Origin: Pseudomonas oryzihabitans
GTDB taxonomy: Bacteria; Pseudomonadota; Gammaproteobacteria; Pseudomonadales; Pseudomonadaceae
Direction of reading: 5' to 3'
Assembly (NCBI RefSeq): GCF_007665395.1
Contig: NZ_VDND01000015.1
Span: 52,448 to 116,447, forward strand
Length of the DNA: 64,000 nt
Shown here: positions 26,099 through 34,737 of the stretch, one piece after another
Position numbering within the stretch: the stretch's first letter is position 1
Layout: every line of letters begins with the position of its first letter
Notes under the pieces: generated by a model
Told to the model about the DNA's origin: nothing
The model's database searches: none
Seen by the model: only the letters and a program-made list of their open reading frames with translations
Translations under genes and position numbers: made by a program

Positions 26099-26698
26099 CT
26101 ACTCGTAGGTGAAGGCCGGGGCATCCTTGGCGGTGCCCCAGTAGATTGGCCAGCTGGCAAGCTGGGCCACGGCGAAGAAGAAGCGGTCGCCCTCATGGCG
26201 CGCGCGGTGACTCTCGTCGGTCCAGCGCTCGGTGCCGGTGCGACTCCACTCGGCCATGCGGTCGATCAAGTTGACGGTGATGGAGTTGCCGGCCTCGGCA
26301 TTGCCGCCGTAGCTGATCTGGGCAGCATCCATCCGGCCGGAGAACAGCACGTCGGCGGCGTAATTGCCTGCTTCGTCCATCACGATGAACAGCAGGCGGC
26401 CTGGGCGACCTCGGCAGCCCTTAACCGTCGTAGAGCTGAGGATCTCCATGTCCAGGCCATCCAGGGTCAGGTCGATGGTCATCGGCGAGCTGCTATTCCC
26501 GCTCTCCTGCGACTGGCCGACCTGACCGAAGTGGCCAACGCCCTTGTAGGTGATGCCGTCCACCACCAGGTCACCCAGACCCGTGTGGGCGTAAACCATG
26601 CCGTCTACGAAATCGAGCTGGGCGGCGTAGACCGCGCGGAAGTTGCCTCGCGCGATAATGTCCACCACCGACTGGCTGAAGGGGAAACTGGCCGCCAT
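26099..26698 (-). CDS. Tail-tip protein, 199 aa (lambda L/M-region equivalent)
   Basis: Starts MAASFPFSQSVVDIIARGNF. The segment GMVYAHTGLGDLVVDGITYKGVG and the later GRMDAAQISY resemble tail proteins located between tape measure and J in Pseudomonas siphoviruses. The role in tail-tip assembly is inferred from order. Confidence 0.7.
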   Translation of the reverse strand: MAASFPFSQSVVDIIARGNFRAVYAAQLDFVDGMVYAHTGLGDLVVDGITYKGVGHFGQVGQSQESGNSSSPMTIDLTLDGLDMEILSSTTVKGCRGRPGRLLFIVMDEAGNYAADVLFSGRMDAAQISYGGNAEAGNSITVNLIDRMAEWSRTGTERWTDESHRARHEGDRFFFAVAQLASWPIYWGTAKDAPAFTYE

Positions 26699-27282
26699 CA
26701 GAAGGCCTCGCGGAATTGCAGAGACAGGCTGGCCACAAGGGGCTGCACGTTGGAGCTATTGGTGTTGTCCATCCGGCGCATCTCCGAGTAGGGATTGCGG
26801 TACTCAACCGCGGCGCCCGCCGATAGGGTCTGCCGGATCGGCTTATTGATGTACACGGTGGCCTTGCCGGAGGAGTCGCTGATGGCGTCCTGCACCACCT
26901 CGAACATCTCGCCGGCGACGGTCAGGTAGTCGCCTTGGCTGAAGACCCTCTTGCTGGCAGTCATGCCCTGCATCTGCATGCTGGTGGCGAATGCCGGGCC
27001 GCTGAACACCGCCGGGGCGCCTATGTCGTCGGTGCGCAGCCGGTCCCAGGCCGGCACCCGGACCGTTCCGGCCATGCCGCGCAGCCGGCCCAGCATAGCC
27101 GTCAGCAGCCGATGCCGGTCACGTGTTAGTCCAGCGAACGAGAGCTGGCACTGCCAGTAGTCGCCCGGGTACCCGACCACCTGCTGGGCATTGGATAGCG
27201 TCGAGGTGAAGGCGCGGTTGTTGTAGACGATGCCCCAGGTCATCTCGCTGGGAACAAGATCGGCGGGCCAATCTATGGCCAT
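26698..27282 (-). CDS. Tail-tip protein, 194 aa
   Basis: Begins MAIDWPADLVPSEMTWGI, containing QLSFAGLTRDRHRLLTAMLG and a C-terminal beta-rich domain ending LSLQFREAF. This type follows the tape measure in Pseudomonas lambdoid phages. It overlaps the next gene by 1 nt. Likely structural; no catalytic motif. Confidence 0.7.
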   Translation of the reverse strand: MAIDWPADLVPSEMTWGIVYNNRAFTSTLSNAQQVVGYPGDYWQCQLSFAGLTRDRHRLLTAMLGRLRGMAGTVRVPAWDRLRTDDIGAPAVFSGPAFATSMQMQGMTASKRVFSQGDYLTVAGEMFEVVQDAISDSSGKATVYINKPIRQTLSAGAAVEYRNPYSEMRRMDNTNSSNVQPLVASLSLQFREAF

Positions 27283-27307
27283 AGGGCCTCCAAAATCGAA
27301 GTTCTGA

Positions 27308-30103
27308 TTAGCGGCCGGTGATCGCCCGGCGCATACCCCGAGTGAGGGGGCCGTTCCGCATGATGTCTCTCTGGATGTCCTTCATCGCCTGGGCGTAGGC
27401 CTGCTGGCCGGCGTTCTGGATCATCTGGACGGTCTCCGGGCTAACGTCGCCATTGATGTGAAACACCTGCTGCGGAGCGTTGATGTTGGTTGCCATGGTG
27501 CCGCTCGTGCCTACACCGCGGCCCGAAAGCGCTTTCACGCCCAGGGAGCCATCAGCAGTTCTGGTCAGCGGCATGACTGCCTCTGGACCAGCTTCACCCA
27601 TGATGCCGCTCCGCCCTCCGGCCATTCCGAATGCGGTTGGCGTCGAGACCACCTGGTTGGTGAATGCGCCGCCGTTGGCGAACATCTGCACGCCGCCCGC
27701 CCAGGCGCCACCCATTGCCTGGGTCTTGCTGAATAGCGACATGAATGACTGGCCGGTGGAGCTGCCAGTGAAAGAGGATATGCCGGCCACCAGCGCCTTC
27801 CGGATCTGGATCCGGATGAGATCGGTGATGATCGAGTCCGCGAAGCTCTTGAAGTCCAGCTTCCCGGTCTTGACGAAGCTGGTCAGGGCATCCTCAGCAC
27901 CGCTGAAGGCATCCTGGAACAGCGCCTTGGTCTGCGCCGCCATGTTGGCCGCGCTATCCTCATAGTTGGCGAAAGCGCTGCGCGCCCCATTGACCCAGTC
28001 GGCGTTGAACTCGTCCTGCTGCTGGTAGAACTCAGCCGTGCTGGCCAAGGACTTTTGGTGGTAGGACTCGAGGTCGGCCAGCTCCTGCTCGTACTGCCGC
28101 TGGCTAATGCCGCCATTGCCCTCGCCCAGCTCCGCCTTGCTCGTCAGATCACGCAGCTGCCGCTGGTATTGCTGCTCAGCACGGAGCCGCTCCCGAATGC
28201 GCTGCTGGTCCTTGTCGCTCTGGCCGAGGCCGGCGAGCTGCTGCGCATAGCCATCCTGTTCGGACTGGAGCTGAGAGCTCAGGCTATTCCGATAAGCCGC
28301 GATCTTCGCATCCTCCTGCTGGAGCTGGATGCGCTTCTCCAGTGCGGCATTGGTCTGGTACTCGGTGCGCAGCTTGTCCTGTGAAGCCAGCAAGCTCTTC
28401 TGATCGGCCGTGAGGGTCTTCTTTTCCTTCAGGTCCGAAATACGCTGTTCGAACTCCAGCAGTTCGCGCTGCTTCGGGCCGATCTTGCCAGTGGTGGTTA
28501 GCTGATCTTCCAGGGCAGCACCCTGCTGCTTCAAGGTCAGCAGCAGGCGCGTCGCCTCGTCGTCGGTGTACGCCTTTACTCGTGGAGCCTTCTTGTCCTT
28601 GAATTGCTCCTCAATATTGGCCTTTACCCTCGCGATGTTCTCCGGCTTCAAGCGCTCGTCGTTGGGCGCTTCTTTCCGAATTTTATCCAGCAGCCGGTTG
28701 TAGTCCTTCAGAGCATCGGCGCGCTTTTCAGCATTGGTTCTGGATGACTTTTCAAGCTCATCGACCTTCGCCATTGCGGCGATCGCTTCTCGCTGCTGTT
28801 GAGCTCCAATTCCTTCTGCGGCGGCGATCGCCGCGCGCGTATCCCTGCTCTGTTTCAGGTAGATAAGTTGCAGCTCCAGACCGGCGCGCTGCTGATCCTG
28901 CGCCGCCTGGTCACGACTTGCCTGTCGACCGGTAAGAGAGCTGCGCGCGGGAAGATCATCCAACTGCTTTTGGACCTTCTCAATCTGTTGCGCCAGGGTG
29001 TCCTCGCGCCCAATGTTGAGCATCGCGTCCCAAGCAGCCTTGGCGCCGGTAGTGAGGCTTTTCCAGGCAGACTCTAGGCCTCCAAGGTTCTCCTTGATGG
29101 TCTTGGCACGACCCTGCAAGGCTTCGGCATAGGTAGCTTCGGCAAGATTGGCAGCAGCTGTTTTATCGCCCTGCTCTTCCAGCGCCCGGATCTGAGCGTA
29201 AACCGTAGCGGTGAGGTAGTTGTATTGCTCATTGAGCGCAGCCGAAGCCTTGGTCGGCTCGTCTGCCAGGCGCCTGAACTCGGCGACCGTCTCGGAGACG
29301 GCCTTGCCGGTAGCAGATTCCCAGGCCACCGCGGCGACGGCCATGTCCTTGAATTGGTCGCTGGTGAGCGAGCCGGTGGCCACCAGTTGGGCCAGGGCAT
29401 CTGCTGCGGCGCCGGTGGTGCCGGTCACACCGCTGACTTCCTTGGCCAAGTCCGCCAGCTGCCCAGTGCTCTTGCCCGCCAAGTTGCCGGTCGAGACCAG
29501 AGAAACGCGGAAGGCATCCTGCTCAGCGCTACCCTGCTTGTAGGCGATCGCCAGCACTCCGGCGGCGGCTGCAAGCAGCGTGAACGGATTGACCATGCCG
29601 GCGACATAGCCACCCAGGGCGCGGGCCGCCGGGCCAATGCCGCCGAACATGTCCTTCAGCTGACCGCCCTGCTGTAGCAGCACCTGCAGCGGCTGCTGGC
29701 CGGCCTGTAGGCTGACCACGATATCCGTGAACTGCGCCGGCACGCCACGCAGTGCCGCGGCCTGGGCCTTGGCGCTCATGGTGTACTTGTCGTTTGCCGA
29801 CGTTGCACCCGCCAGACCGTCCCGCATGGCGTTCAGCTTGCCCAGGTACTCGGCATAGTCGTCAGCCGGCAGGCGATTGGCCTTGCGATGGGCGGCCAGC
29901 TGCTGCTCCATCTTGTCGAGCTCGCCCAGGCGCGCCACCACCGGGTCGATCTTGCCCAGCAGCTTTTCGAGGTCATCCTGCTGCTTCTGGGCGTCGGCCT
30001 TGAAGCGCTGCATCGAACGCGTGGCACGGTCCATGCCCTGCTCGAAGCCACCGGTCTTGGCGACCAGGTCAAGCGTCAAACTGCCGAGGGAGCGGGTTGC
30101 CAT
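27308..30103 (-). CDS. Tail length tape measure protein
   Basis: A 931-aa protein that sets tail length and passes into the host at DNA ejection. The N-terminus MATRSLGSLTLDLVAKTGGFEQGMDRA is the lambda-H-like prophage tail length signature. Hydrophobic segments lie near residues 150-190 (TLLAAAAGVLAIAYKQG). A long helical middle spans about 340-700. The C-terminal part (DWVNGARSAFANYEDSA, then LIRIQIRKALVAGI) matches the lambda gpH C-terminal family. Confidence 0.95.
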   Translation of the reverse strand: MATRSLGSLTLDLVAKTGGFEQGMDRATRSMQRFKADAQKQQDDLEKLLGKIDPVVARLGELDKMEQQLAAHRKANRLPADDYAEYLGKLNAMRDGLAGATSANDKYTMSAKAQAAALRGVPAQFTDIVVSLQAGQQPLQVLLQQGGQLKDMFGGIGPAARALGGYVAGMVNPFTLLAAAAGVLAIAYKQGSAEQDAFRVSLVSTGNLAGKSTGQLADLAKEVSGVTGTTGAAADALAQLVATGSLTSDQFKDMAVAAVAWESATGKAVSETVAEFRRLADEPTKASAALNEQYNYLTATVYAQIRALEEQGDKTAAANLAEATYAEALQGRAKTIKENLGGLESAWKSLTTGAKAAWDAMLNIGREDTLAQQIEKVQKQLDDLPARSSLTGRQASRDQAAQDQQRAGLELQLIYLKQSRDTRAAIAAAEGIGAQQQREAIAAMAKVDELEKSSRTNAEKRADALKDYNRLLDKIRKEAPNDERLKPENIARVKANIEEQFKDKKAPRVKAYTDDEATRLLLTLKQQGAALEDQLTTTGKIGPKQRELLEFEQRISDLKEKKTLTADQKSLLASQDKLRTEYQTNAALEKRIQLQQEDAKIAAYRNSLSSQLQSEQDGYAQQLAGLGQSDKDQQRIRERLRAEQQYQRQLRDLTSKAELGEGNGGISQRQYEQELADLESYHQKSLASTAEFYQQQDEFNADWVNGARSAFANYEDSAANMAAQTKALFQDAFSGAEDALTSFVKTGKLDFKSFADSIITDLIRIQIRKALVAGISSFTGSSTGQSFMSLFSKTQAMGGAWAGGVQMFANGGAFTNQVVSTPTAFGMAGGRSGIMGEAGPEAVMPLTRTADGSLGVKALSGRGVGTSGTMATNINAPQQVFHINGDVSPETVQMIQNAGQQAYAQAMKDIQRDIMRNGPLTRGMRRAITGR

Positions 30104-30140
30104 GTCTCAATTCCAGGTGGTGGCCCGCCGAAGCGGGCGA

Positions 30141-30434
30141 TCAGTGCCAGGTGGCCATGGCCTTTTCGATGGAAATGCCGTTCGCATCCTCCTCGGCCTG
30201 GGCCAGGGCGGACTCGTAGGGCATGAAGGCCTCCATCTCCACCTCGCCGCCGTGGATCCGCGTCAACACTGTGGCCAGCATGGCGAAGCCGTGCTCAAGG
30301 CGATTGCCCAGGTTCAGGCTGCCGCGGCGTCGGAGATAGACGTACCAGTCCATGGCTTCGGCGTAGGTGAGGCGATTCTTGGCTTCGAGGATCGTGCGCC
30401 CGCCGATGCCATGCAGCACGAGCTCGTGCCACAT
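30141..30434 (-). CDS. Tail assembly chaperone T-type extension (reached by -1 frameshift)
   Basis: The frame encodes WHELVLHGIGGRTILEAKNR and is 97 codons if read from its own ATG at 30434. It is in the -1 register relative to the upstream chaperone. A slippery A AAA AAC at 30452-30458 joins the two into a fusion of about 227 aa, like lambda gpGT. It lies directly before the tape measure gene, the invariant place for such chaperones. Confidence 0.8.
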   Translation of the reverse strand: MWHELVLHGIGGRTILEAKNRLTYAEAMDWYVYLRRRGSLNLGNRLEHGFAMLATVLTRIHGGEVEMEAFMPYESALAQAEEDANGISIEKAMATWH

Positions 30435-30448
30435 CTCATCGACGGGGG

Positions 30449-30823
30449 TCAGTTTTTTGCTTCGGCCTTCCCGAGTCCGTTGACCTCATGCACGACTTTC
30501 AGCAGGGCGAAGGCCAGATTGGGCTCGAGGTTCAGCGCGTCCTCGTAGGGGATCTGCTCGTCGCCCTTCTCACCCAGCAGCACGCATTCGCTGATCAGCT
30601 TGGCGTTGCGGCTGCGCTTGGCCAGCGCGGCTTCGTCTTCGCCGGCGGCCGGCGCATAGAGCTGCTCGACCACAGCGAACGACTGCCGCTTCACCAGCAC
30701 GGTGAATTCGTCGATCACCGGCTTTTTCTTGGCGTCCAGCTGACCGCGATTCCACTGGATGGTCATCTTCACGGGCGCCGCTTCGACAAAGGCGCCGGCG
30801 GCTTTCAGGTCGTTCAGATTCAT
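30449..30823 (-). CDS. Tail assembly chaperone G-type
   Basis: A 124-aa chaperone that coats the tape measure during tail assembly. It begins MNLNDLKAAGAFVEAAPVKM and contains TIQWNRGQLD. Its last codons are GCA AAA AAC TGA. The heptamer A AAA AAC is in the zero frame just before the stop, so a fraction of ribosomes should slip -1 and continue into the T extension. Confidence 0.85.
   Translation of the reverse strand: MNLNDLKAAGAFVEAAPVKMTIQWNRGQLDAKKKPVIDEFTVLVKRQSFAVVEQLYAPAAGEDEAALAKRSRNAKLISECVLLGEKGDEQIPYEDALNLEPNLAFALLKVVHEVNGLGKAEAKN
30452..30458 (-). promoter_or_regulatory. Programmed -1 frameshift site A AAA AAC
   Basis: The heptamer lies in correct phase (GCA AAA AAC TGA) at the end of the G frame. 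After the slip the reading continues CTG ACC CCC GTC GAT GAG ATG into the T frame. Confidence 0.85.
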
Positions 30824-30826
30824 GAA

Positions 30827-31342
30827 TTAGGTGCTCTTACGCTGCCAGGTGGAGCCGCCGGTGCGCTGCACGGTGGCCGCGGTGCTCACCACCGAGTTGG
30901 TGGTGAAGTCGAAGGGGAAGTCCGAGACGTAGCCGTCGAAGACGAACCAGGTGCGCGTGGTGGGCAGCACGAAGTCGGTGCCGTCGGTATTGGCCGTCGG
31001 CAATGCGGTCTGGTTGCCCTTTTCGTCCTTCGGGCCATCGGAGAAGCCCACGACCCAGCGGACGGTGTTCTTGCCGGAGGCCTGGGACAGCTCGTGCAGG
31101 CGGACGTGGCTGGCCTTGGTGGCGTCGGCCTGGATGGTCATCGAGGCGCTGCCCGGCGTGCGCAGGCCCTTCTCAAAGGTGCGGTCCTGATCCTTGAGGG
31201 TGGTGGTGTCGATCTGGTCGGCCGGGTTGCCGCCGGGGTTGAAGGCGGTGACGCCCTCGATTTCCAAGACGGTGTTCTTGCCGGTGCCGGTGGAAGGCGG
31301 GACCAGGGCGAAGATCTGGGTTCCTTGGGTGAGCATTGCCAT
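30827..31342 (-). CDS. Major tail tube protein
   Basis: A 171-aa tail tube subunit, first residues MAMLTQGTQIFALVPPS. It shows GVTAFNPGGNPADQIDTTTL and the beta-rich fold typical of lambda gpV-type tube proteins. The ATG at 31342 has a GGAGA RBS; an in-frame start 21 bases upstream is less likely. A terminator-like hairpin precedes it (31364-31386). Confidence 0.88.
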   Translation of the reverse strand: MAMLTQGTQIFALVPPSTGTGKNTVLEIEGVTAFNPGGNPADQIDTTTLKDQDRTFEKGLRTPGSASMTIQADATKASHVRLHELSQASGKNTVRWVVGFSDGPKDEKGNQTALPTANTDGTDFVLPTTRTWFVFDGYVSDFPFDFTTNSVVSTAATVQRTGGSTWQRKST

Positions 31343-31363
31343 TGGAGCGTCTCCTGCGGGCAT

Positions 31364-31386
31364 GAAAAAACCCGCCGGAGCGGGTT
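31364..31386 (-). terminator. Terminator-like hairpin upstream of the tail tube gene
   Basis: On the minus strand AACCCGC-TCCG-GCGGGTTTTTTC. It lies in the 62-bp gap between the tail terminator gene and the tail tube gene, inside the late operon. Confidence 0.65.
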
Positions 31387-31404
31387 GGATGGTGATTCGG
31401 TGGG

Positions 31405-31770
31405 TCAGCGGTGGACGATCCAGTCCAGATCGAAGCTGACGCGGAAGTTCTTGGTCTCGGGGTCGCGCCCCTGGCCGTTGTAGGCGACGACATAGGCCAT
31501 GCCTTCGAGCGCGTCTCGCAATGCCATGGCGGCCGCGAGGGTGCTGGCGCCGGTGGTGCCGTAGATGTCCACCTGGGTCCGGAACCCATCCACGTCCGGG
31601 CGGCCGGACAAGAAGTTGTCTGGGTTGCCGCTGATGGTCTGCCAGACGGCATAGGGCAACGCCGCGCCCGACTCGGCCTCGCCGAAGGGATAGACCCGCA
31701 CCGGGTCGGCGCCGAATAGCGCCCTGACCTCGTTGGAGGCGGCAGCGGCCTTAAAGAGGGGCGGAAACAT
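31405..31770 (-). CDS. Tail completion/terminator protein (DUF3168)
   Basis: 121 aa, expected to cap the tail and join it to the head, like lambda gpU. DUF3168 features: PLFKAAAASNEVRALFGADPVRVYPFGEA near the N-terminus and DIYGTTGASTLAAAMALRDAL. It sits between the HK97 gp10-type gene and the tail tube gene, the standard order. Confidence 0.85.
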   Translation of the reverse strand: MFPPLFKAAAASNEVRALFGADPVRVYPFGEAESGAALPYAVWQTISGNPDNFLSGRPDVDGFRTQVDIYGTTGASTLAAAMALRDALEGMAYVVAYNGQGRDPETKNFRVSFDLDWIVHR

Positions 31771-32204
31771 CAGACCAACTCCTTGTTCAGCTCATCGTTG
31801 AGCACGTCGACGAAGGTCTGGATGACGTCCGGCACGTTGTTGTCCAGCGCCGGCCGCATGAAGGGCTTGGCCCGGGAGTGCTCGGTACCGAACTCGACGA
31901 ATTTCCAATAGGTGGGGTACGGCGATCGCTTGTCGTACCGGGCGCCGCCGATGATCCCGACGCGCATGACGATGCCGCCCTCGCGCTGTCCCTTGATCGT
32001 GCCCTCGCGGGTGACGATGAAGTCGGCGATGTTCATCGGGGTTTCAGGGTCGTCCTGCTGGTTGGCCCGGTCGATCGCTTCATCGCGCACGATCTTCATC
32101 GCCGCCCGGGCAGCACGACGCACCGAGTAGCGCTGGACCTTTTCCGGCAGCTGGGTCAGCCGCTCGATGGCATCGTCCACGCCTTTCAGGGTGAAGGTGA
32201 TCAT
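31770..32204 (-). CDS. HK97 gp10-type head-tail joining protein
   Basis: 144 aa, starting MITFTLKGVDDAIERLTQLPEKV, with the late FVEFGTEHSRAKPFMRPAL motif typical of HK97 gp10 family. The ATG at 32204 is chosen from that family start; upstream in-frame codons read a shadow of the neighbouring gene. Overlaps the tail completion gene by 1 nt. Confidence 0.88.
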   Translation of the reverse strand: MITFTLKGVDDAIERLTQLPEKVQRYSVRRAARAAMKIVRDEAIDRANQQDDPETPMNIADFIVTREGTIKGQREGGIVMRVGIIGGARYDKRSPYPTYWKFVEFGTEHSRAKPFMRPALDNNVPDVIQTFVDVLNDELNKELV

Positions 32205-32206
32205 GC

Positions 32207-32545
32207 TCAGCCCTCGTTCAAGCCGCCGGACACCATCAGGGTGAGGTACTCCCGCCCGGAGCTTTTGTCCGGCAAGACGGCCTCGATGTTGTAGGTGGTG
32301 CCGCGGTGGACGGCGCGCATGGCGGCGGTCACCCCAGCGCGGTACCGGATGACGATCCTGGCCGTGACCTCGTTCTGAGTGGCCTGGCCGGCAATGAACT
32401 CGCGGCCGCTCACCGGTTCGACGGAGCACGGGATGGCCTTGCTAGTCAGGTTCGACCAGCCACTGATCATCTCGCCGGTGTTCGGGTCCTGGTGGCGCCC
32501 GTCACGCTGCAGCATCACGCGCTGCCGGAGCTGGCCGGCGCGCAT
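32207..32545 (-). CDS. Head-tail adaptor (SPP1 gp16-like stopper)
   Basis: 112 aa. MRAGQLRQRVMLQRDG at the start and the segment ISGWSNLTSKAIPCSVEPVSGREF are the signature of phage head-tail joining proteins. A TGATG overlap with the connector gene supports ATG 32545; GTG 32548 is possible. Confidence 0.87.
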   Translation of the reverse strand: MRAGQLRQRVMLQRDGRHQDPNTGEMISGWSNLTSKAIPCSVEPVSGREFIAGQATQNEVTARIVIRYRAGVTAAMRAVHRGTTYNIEAVLPDKSSGREYLTLMVSGGLNEG

Positions 32546-33021
32546 CACACACCCAGCCCGGTGCGGTACGGCTGCAGCAGGTGCCGCGAGCCCATGGGGA
32601 TCTCGGCGACGGTCACGCCGGTGGCCACGTCCTCGCGATTGGCAAACAGGTGGCCGAGGATCAGCAGGCAGGCGGCCTGGATGGAAGCGTTCAGGATCAT
32701 CGCGCAGGCCTGCATCTCGACCTCGGCGCGGGCATCGGCGAACGCCAGGTCGGCACGGTCACGCGCGCCCTGGCGATCTTCGGGGTCAACCACCGCCTGA
32801 GCGGCAGCCACGGCCTGCTCATAGCGGATACGGGTGGAGCTGATCGCCGCCGGCACCTCGGCCACGGCGGCGTCCAGCGCAGCCTGATCAGCGTAGAACC
32901 GGCGCTGCATGAACCGGCTGGCTGAGTCCTCGGCCGCATCCAACAGGGCCTGGACCAGTTCCTGGTCCTCGGGCTCGGCCAGCAGGTGCTGCATGCCCAG
33001 CTCTATGCTGATCACGGACAT
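32545..33021 (-). CDS. Head-tail connector protein (gp6-like)
   Basis: 158 aa, helical, starting MSVISIELGMQHLLAEPEDQ. The pattern LVQALLDAAEDSASRFMQRRFY and the C-terminal ASIQAACLLILGHLFANRE match gp6-like connectors. An Ala-rich inserted helix (about residues 45-95) makes it longer than HK97 gp6. Confidence 0.85.
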   Translation of the reverse strand: MSVISIELGMQHLLAEPEDQELVQALLDAAEDSASRFMQRRFYADQAALDAAVAEVPAAISSTRIRYEQAVAAAQAVVDPEDRQGARDRADLAFADARAEVEMQACAMILNASIQAACLLILGHLFANREDVATGVTVAEIPMGSRHLLQPYRTGLGV

Positions 33022-33024
33022 CGC

Positions 33025-33507
33025 TTACTCCTGGGGCGGGTTGTCGTTCGACAGTTCAACGGGAGGCTGATCGGCAGGCGGCTGGTCAGCAGGCGGGGGC
33101 GTGTCGGCCGGCGGGGTATCAGCAGCAGCCGGCAGAAGCGCGGCCAGTTGCTTGGCCAGCTCGGCCTCCGCCTGCTCCTGCTTGCCGATGAAGTCACCGA
33201 CTCGGGCGCCCTGGGCGTCGACGATGATCCAGCGCTGCCCTTTCTTCTCCAGCCGCAGGGCAGTTGAAGCATCAGCGCCGGGCGGGACGCTCAGCGGAGT
33301 GCTGAGGGTCGTAGCAGCTCCGCCGGGTGCAGAGGTGCTGGCGGCCGGCTTCTTCTCGCCGCCCACCTCACCCACGATCTCGCACAGTTTCAGCTGCTCC
33401 AGCTCCTTGGCCAGCCACATCGGAGCCGCATAGGGCTCATCGTCGATATCACGGATTTTGCCGCGGTCCTCGTAGGCACGCAGCGGCTTGATCAGTTGAT
33501 CGGACAT
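33025..33507 (-). CDS. Hypothetical head-region protein with Pro-rich tail, 160 aa
   Basis: The N-terminal 50 residues are charged (MSDQLIKPLRAYEDRGKIRD), followed by an Ala/Pro-rich linker, a short beta region (QRWIIVDAQGARVG) and a repetitive C-terminal tail of PPAD/PPA units. Located between capsid and connector genes. Perhaps a head decoration or assembly protein; not recognised. Confidence 0.65.
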   Translation of the reverse strand: MSDQLIKPLRAYEDRGKIRDIDDEPYAAPMWLAKELEQLKLCEIVGEVGGEKKPAASTSAPGGAATTLSTPLSVPPGADASTALRLEKKGQRWIIVDAQGARVGDFIGKQEQAEAELAKQLAALLPAAADTPPADTPPPADQPPADQPPVELSNDNPPQE

Positions 33508-33549
33508 GTCTCACCTCGAAGGGCCGGCAGCGCCGGCCCGTGCAGGGGG

Positions 33550-34737
33550 TTAGGCCGCAGCGACAGCGAGCTTGCCGGTGACGAAGGCTTCGGTCCGGTA
33601 GATGGCCAGGGCCAGGCGCTCTTCGGCGCGCAGGGTGACCATGTTGTTCTCGAAGTCCTTGTCGTTCTCGGTGGAGATCAGCACCTCGACGTCCATGCGG
33701 TCGAAGATCTGAGCACCCAGCTTGAACGCACCGGTGAGGAAGTCGTTCTGCTTCATCGCCTGGGTGGCCACCACCGGGCGGTTCCACAGGCGGGCAGCGG
33801 TGCCTTCCTGCGGTTGGCCGATGATGTAGCGGCCGACGTCGTCCTTGATCAGCTCGATCAGGGCCCAGTCGATGGGGTTCAGCACGATGCCATCCGAGGG
33901 AAACTCGGCCAGCTCGGCCTGCAGCAGGGCCAGGCGCAGGCGGTCGATGCGCTGCTCACCGGTCACGGTGACACCACCGGGCGCTGCATACGCGGCCGCC
34001 ACCGGGACCAGGCCCTGCAGGTTGGCGCCAGCGCCGCTGCCGTACAGCAGCTGGGACTCTTCGGCCAGCAGCAGGCCGTAGCGGGCGCGGGCGTCGATGT
34101 AGCTCTGCAGGGCCTTGGCATCGTCCAGGATCTGGCGCGAGGCCTTGAACAGGTGGGCGATGGTGCGTACCGGCGCGTTGACCAGGGCGGTGGTGATGTC
34201 GGAGTACGGCTTGGCGCCGCCCTCGGCAACGGTTGCCGCGTTGTTGGTGAAGCCGGTCTCGCGAACGTACTCGATGGAGCCCGATTCGGTCTGGCCCGGG
34301 GCGACCAGGTCACGGATGGTGGCGCGGCGCAGGCCGGGCAGCGCGACGGTGTCCAAGCGCTCGGCCGGGGCCAGGCCGCCTGCGGTGGTGGTGGTGATGG
34401 CAGCGCGCGGCACAGACACACGACGCGAGCCGCGGAACGAGGAGTTGACGCCTTCCATCTGCTCGCTGGCAACGAACAGCTCGCCAGCGGACTTGGGGGC
34501 CTCGGGGCGCTGGGTGGCGCTGTTGGCAGCGACCAGCTTCTGCTCGGCTTCGAGCACGCGGGCCTGTAGCTCGCCCTGCTTCATCAGCAGTTCGTCGACC
34601 TTGGCACGGGTCTCGGTGTTCATCTCGCCGTGGCGGGCAATTTCCTTGTTGCTGGTTTCCGCCTGGGATTTGATCTGATCGCCGATGCTCTTCAGGCTGG
34701 CGTTCAGCTCGTTGTACTGCTTGTCGAAGTCGCTCAT
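33550..34737 (-). CDS. Major capsid protein, HK97 family
   Basis: 395 aa. The N-terminal about 110 residues are a helical delta-like scaffold (NELNASLKSIGDQIKSQAETSNKEIARHGE-type in pieces), likely removed by the adjacent protease. The HK97 fold follows with RDLVAPGQTESGSIEYVRETGF and the late IGQPQEGTAARLWNRPVVATQAM. It overlaps the protease gene by 4 nt. Confidence 0.96.
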   Translation of the reverse strand: MSDFDKQYNELNASLKSIGDQIKSQAETSNKEIARHGEMNTETRAKVDELLMKQGELQARVLEAEQKLVAANSATQRPEAPKSAGELFVASEQMEGVNSSFRGSRRVSVPRAAITTTTAGGLAPAERLDTVALPGLRRATIRDLVAPGQTESGSIEYVRETGFTNNAATVAEGGAKPYSDITTALVNAPVRTIAHLFKASRQILDDAKALQSYIDARARYGLLLAEESQLLYGSGAGANLQGLVPVAAAYAAPGGVTVTGEQRIDRLRLALLQAELAEFPSDGIVLNPIDWALIELIKDDVGRYIIGQPQEGTAARLWNRPVVATQAMKQNDFLTGAFKLGAQIFDRMDVEVLISTENDKDFENNMVTLRAEERLALAIYRTEAFVTGKLAVAAA

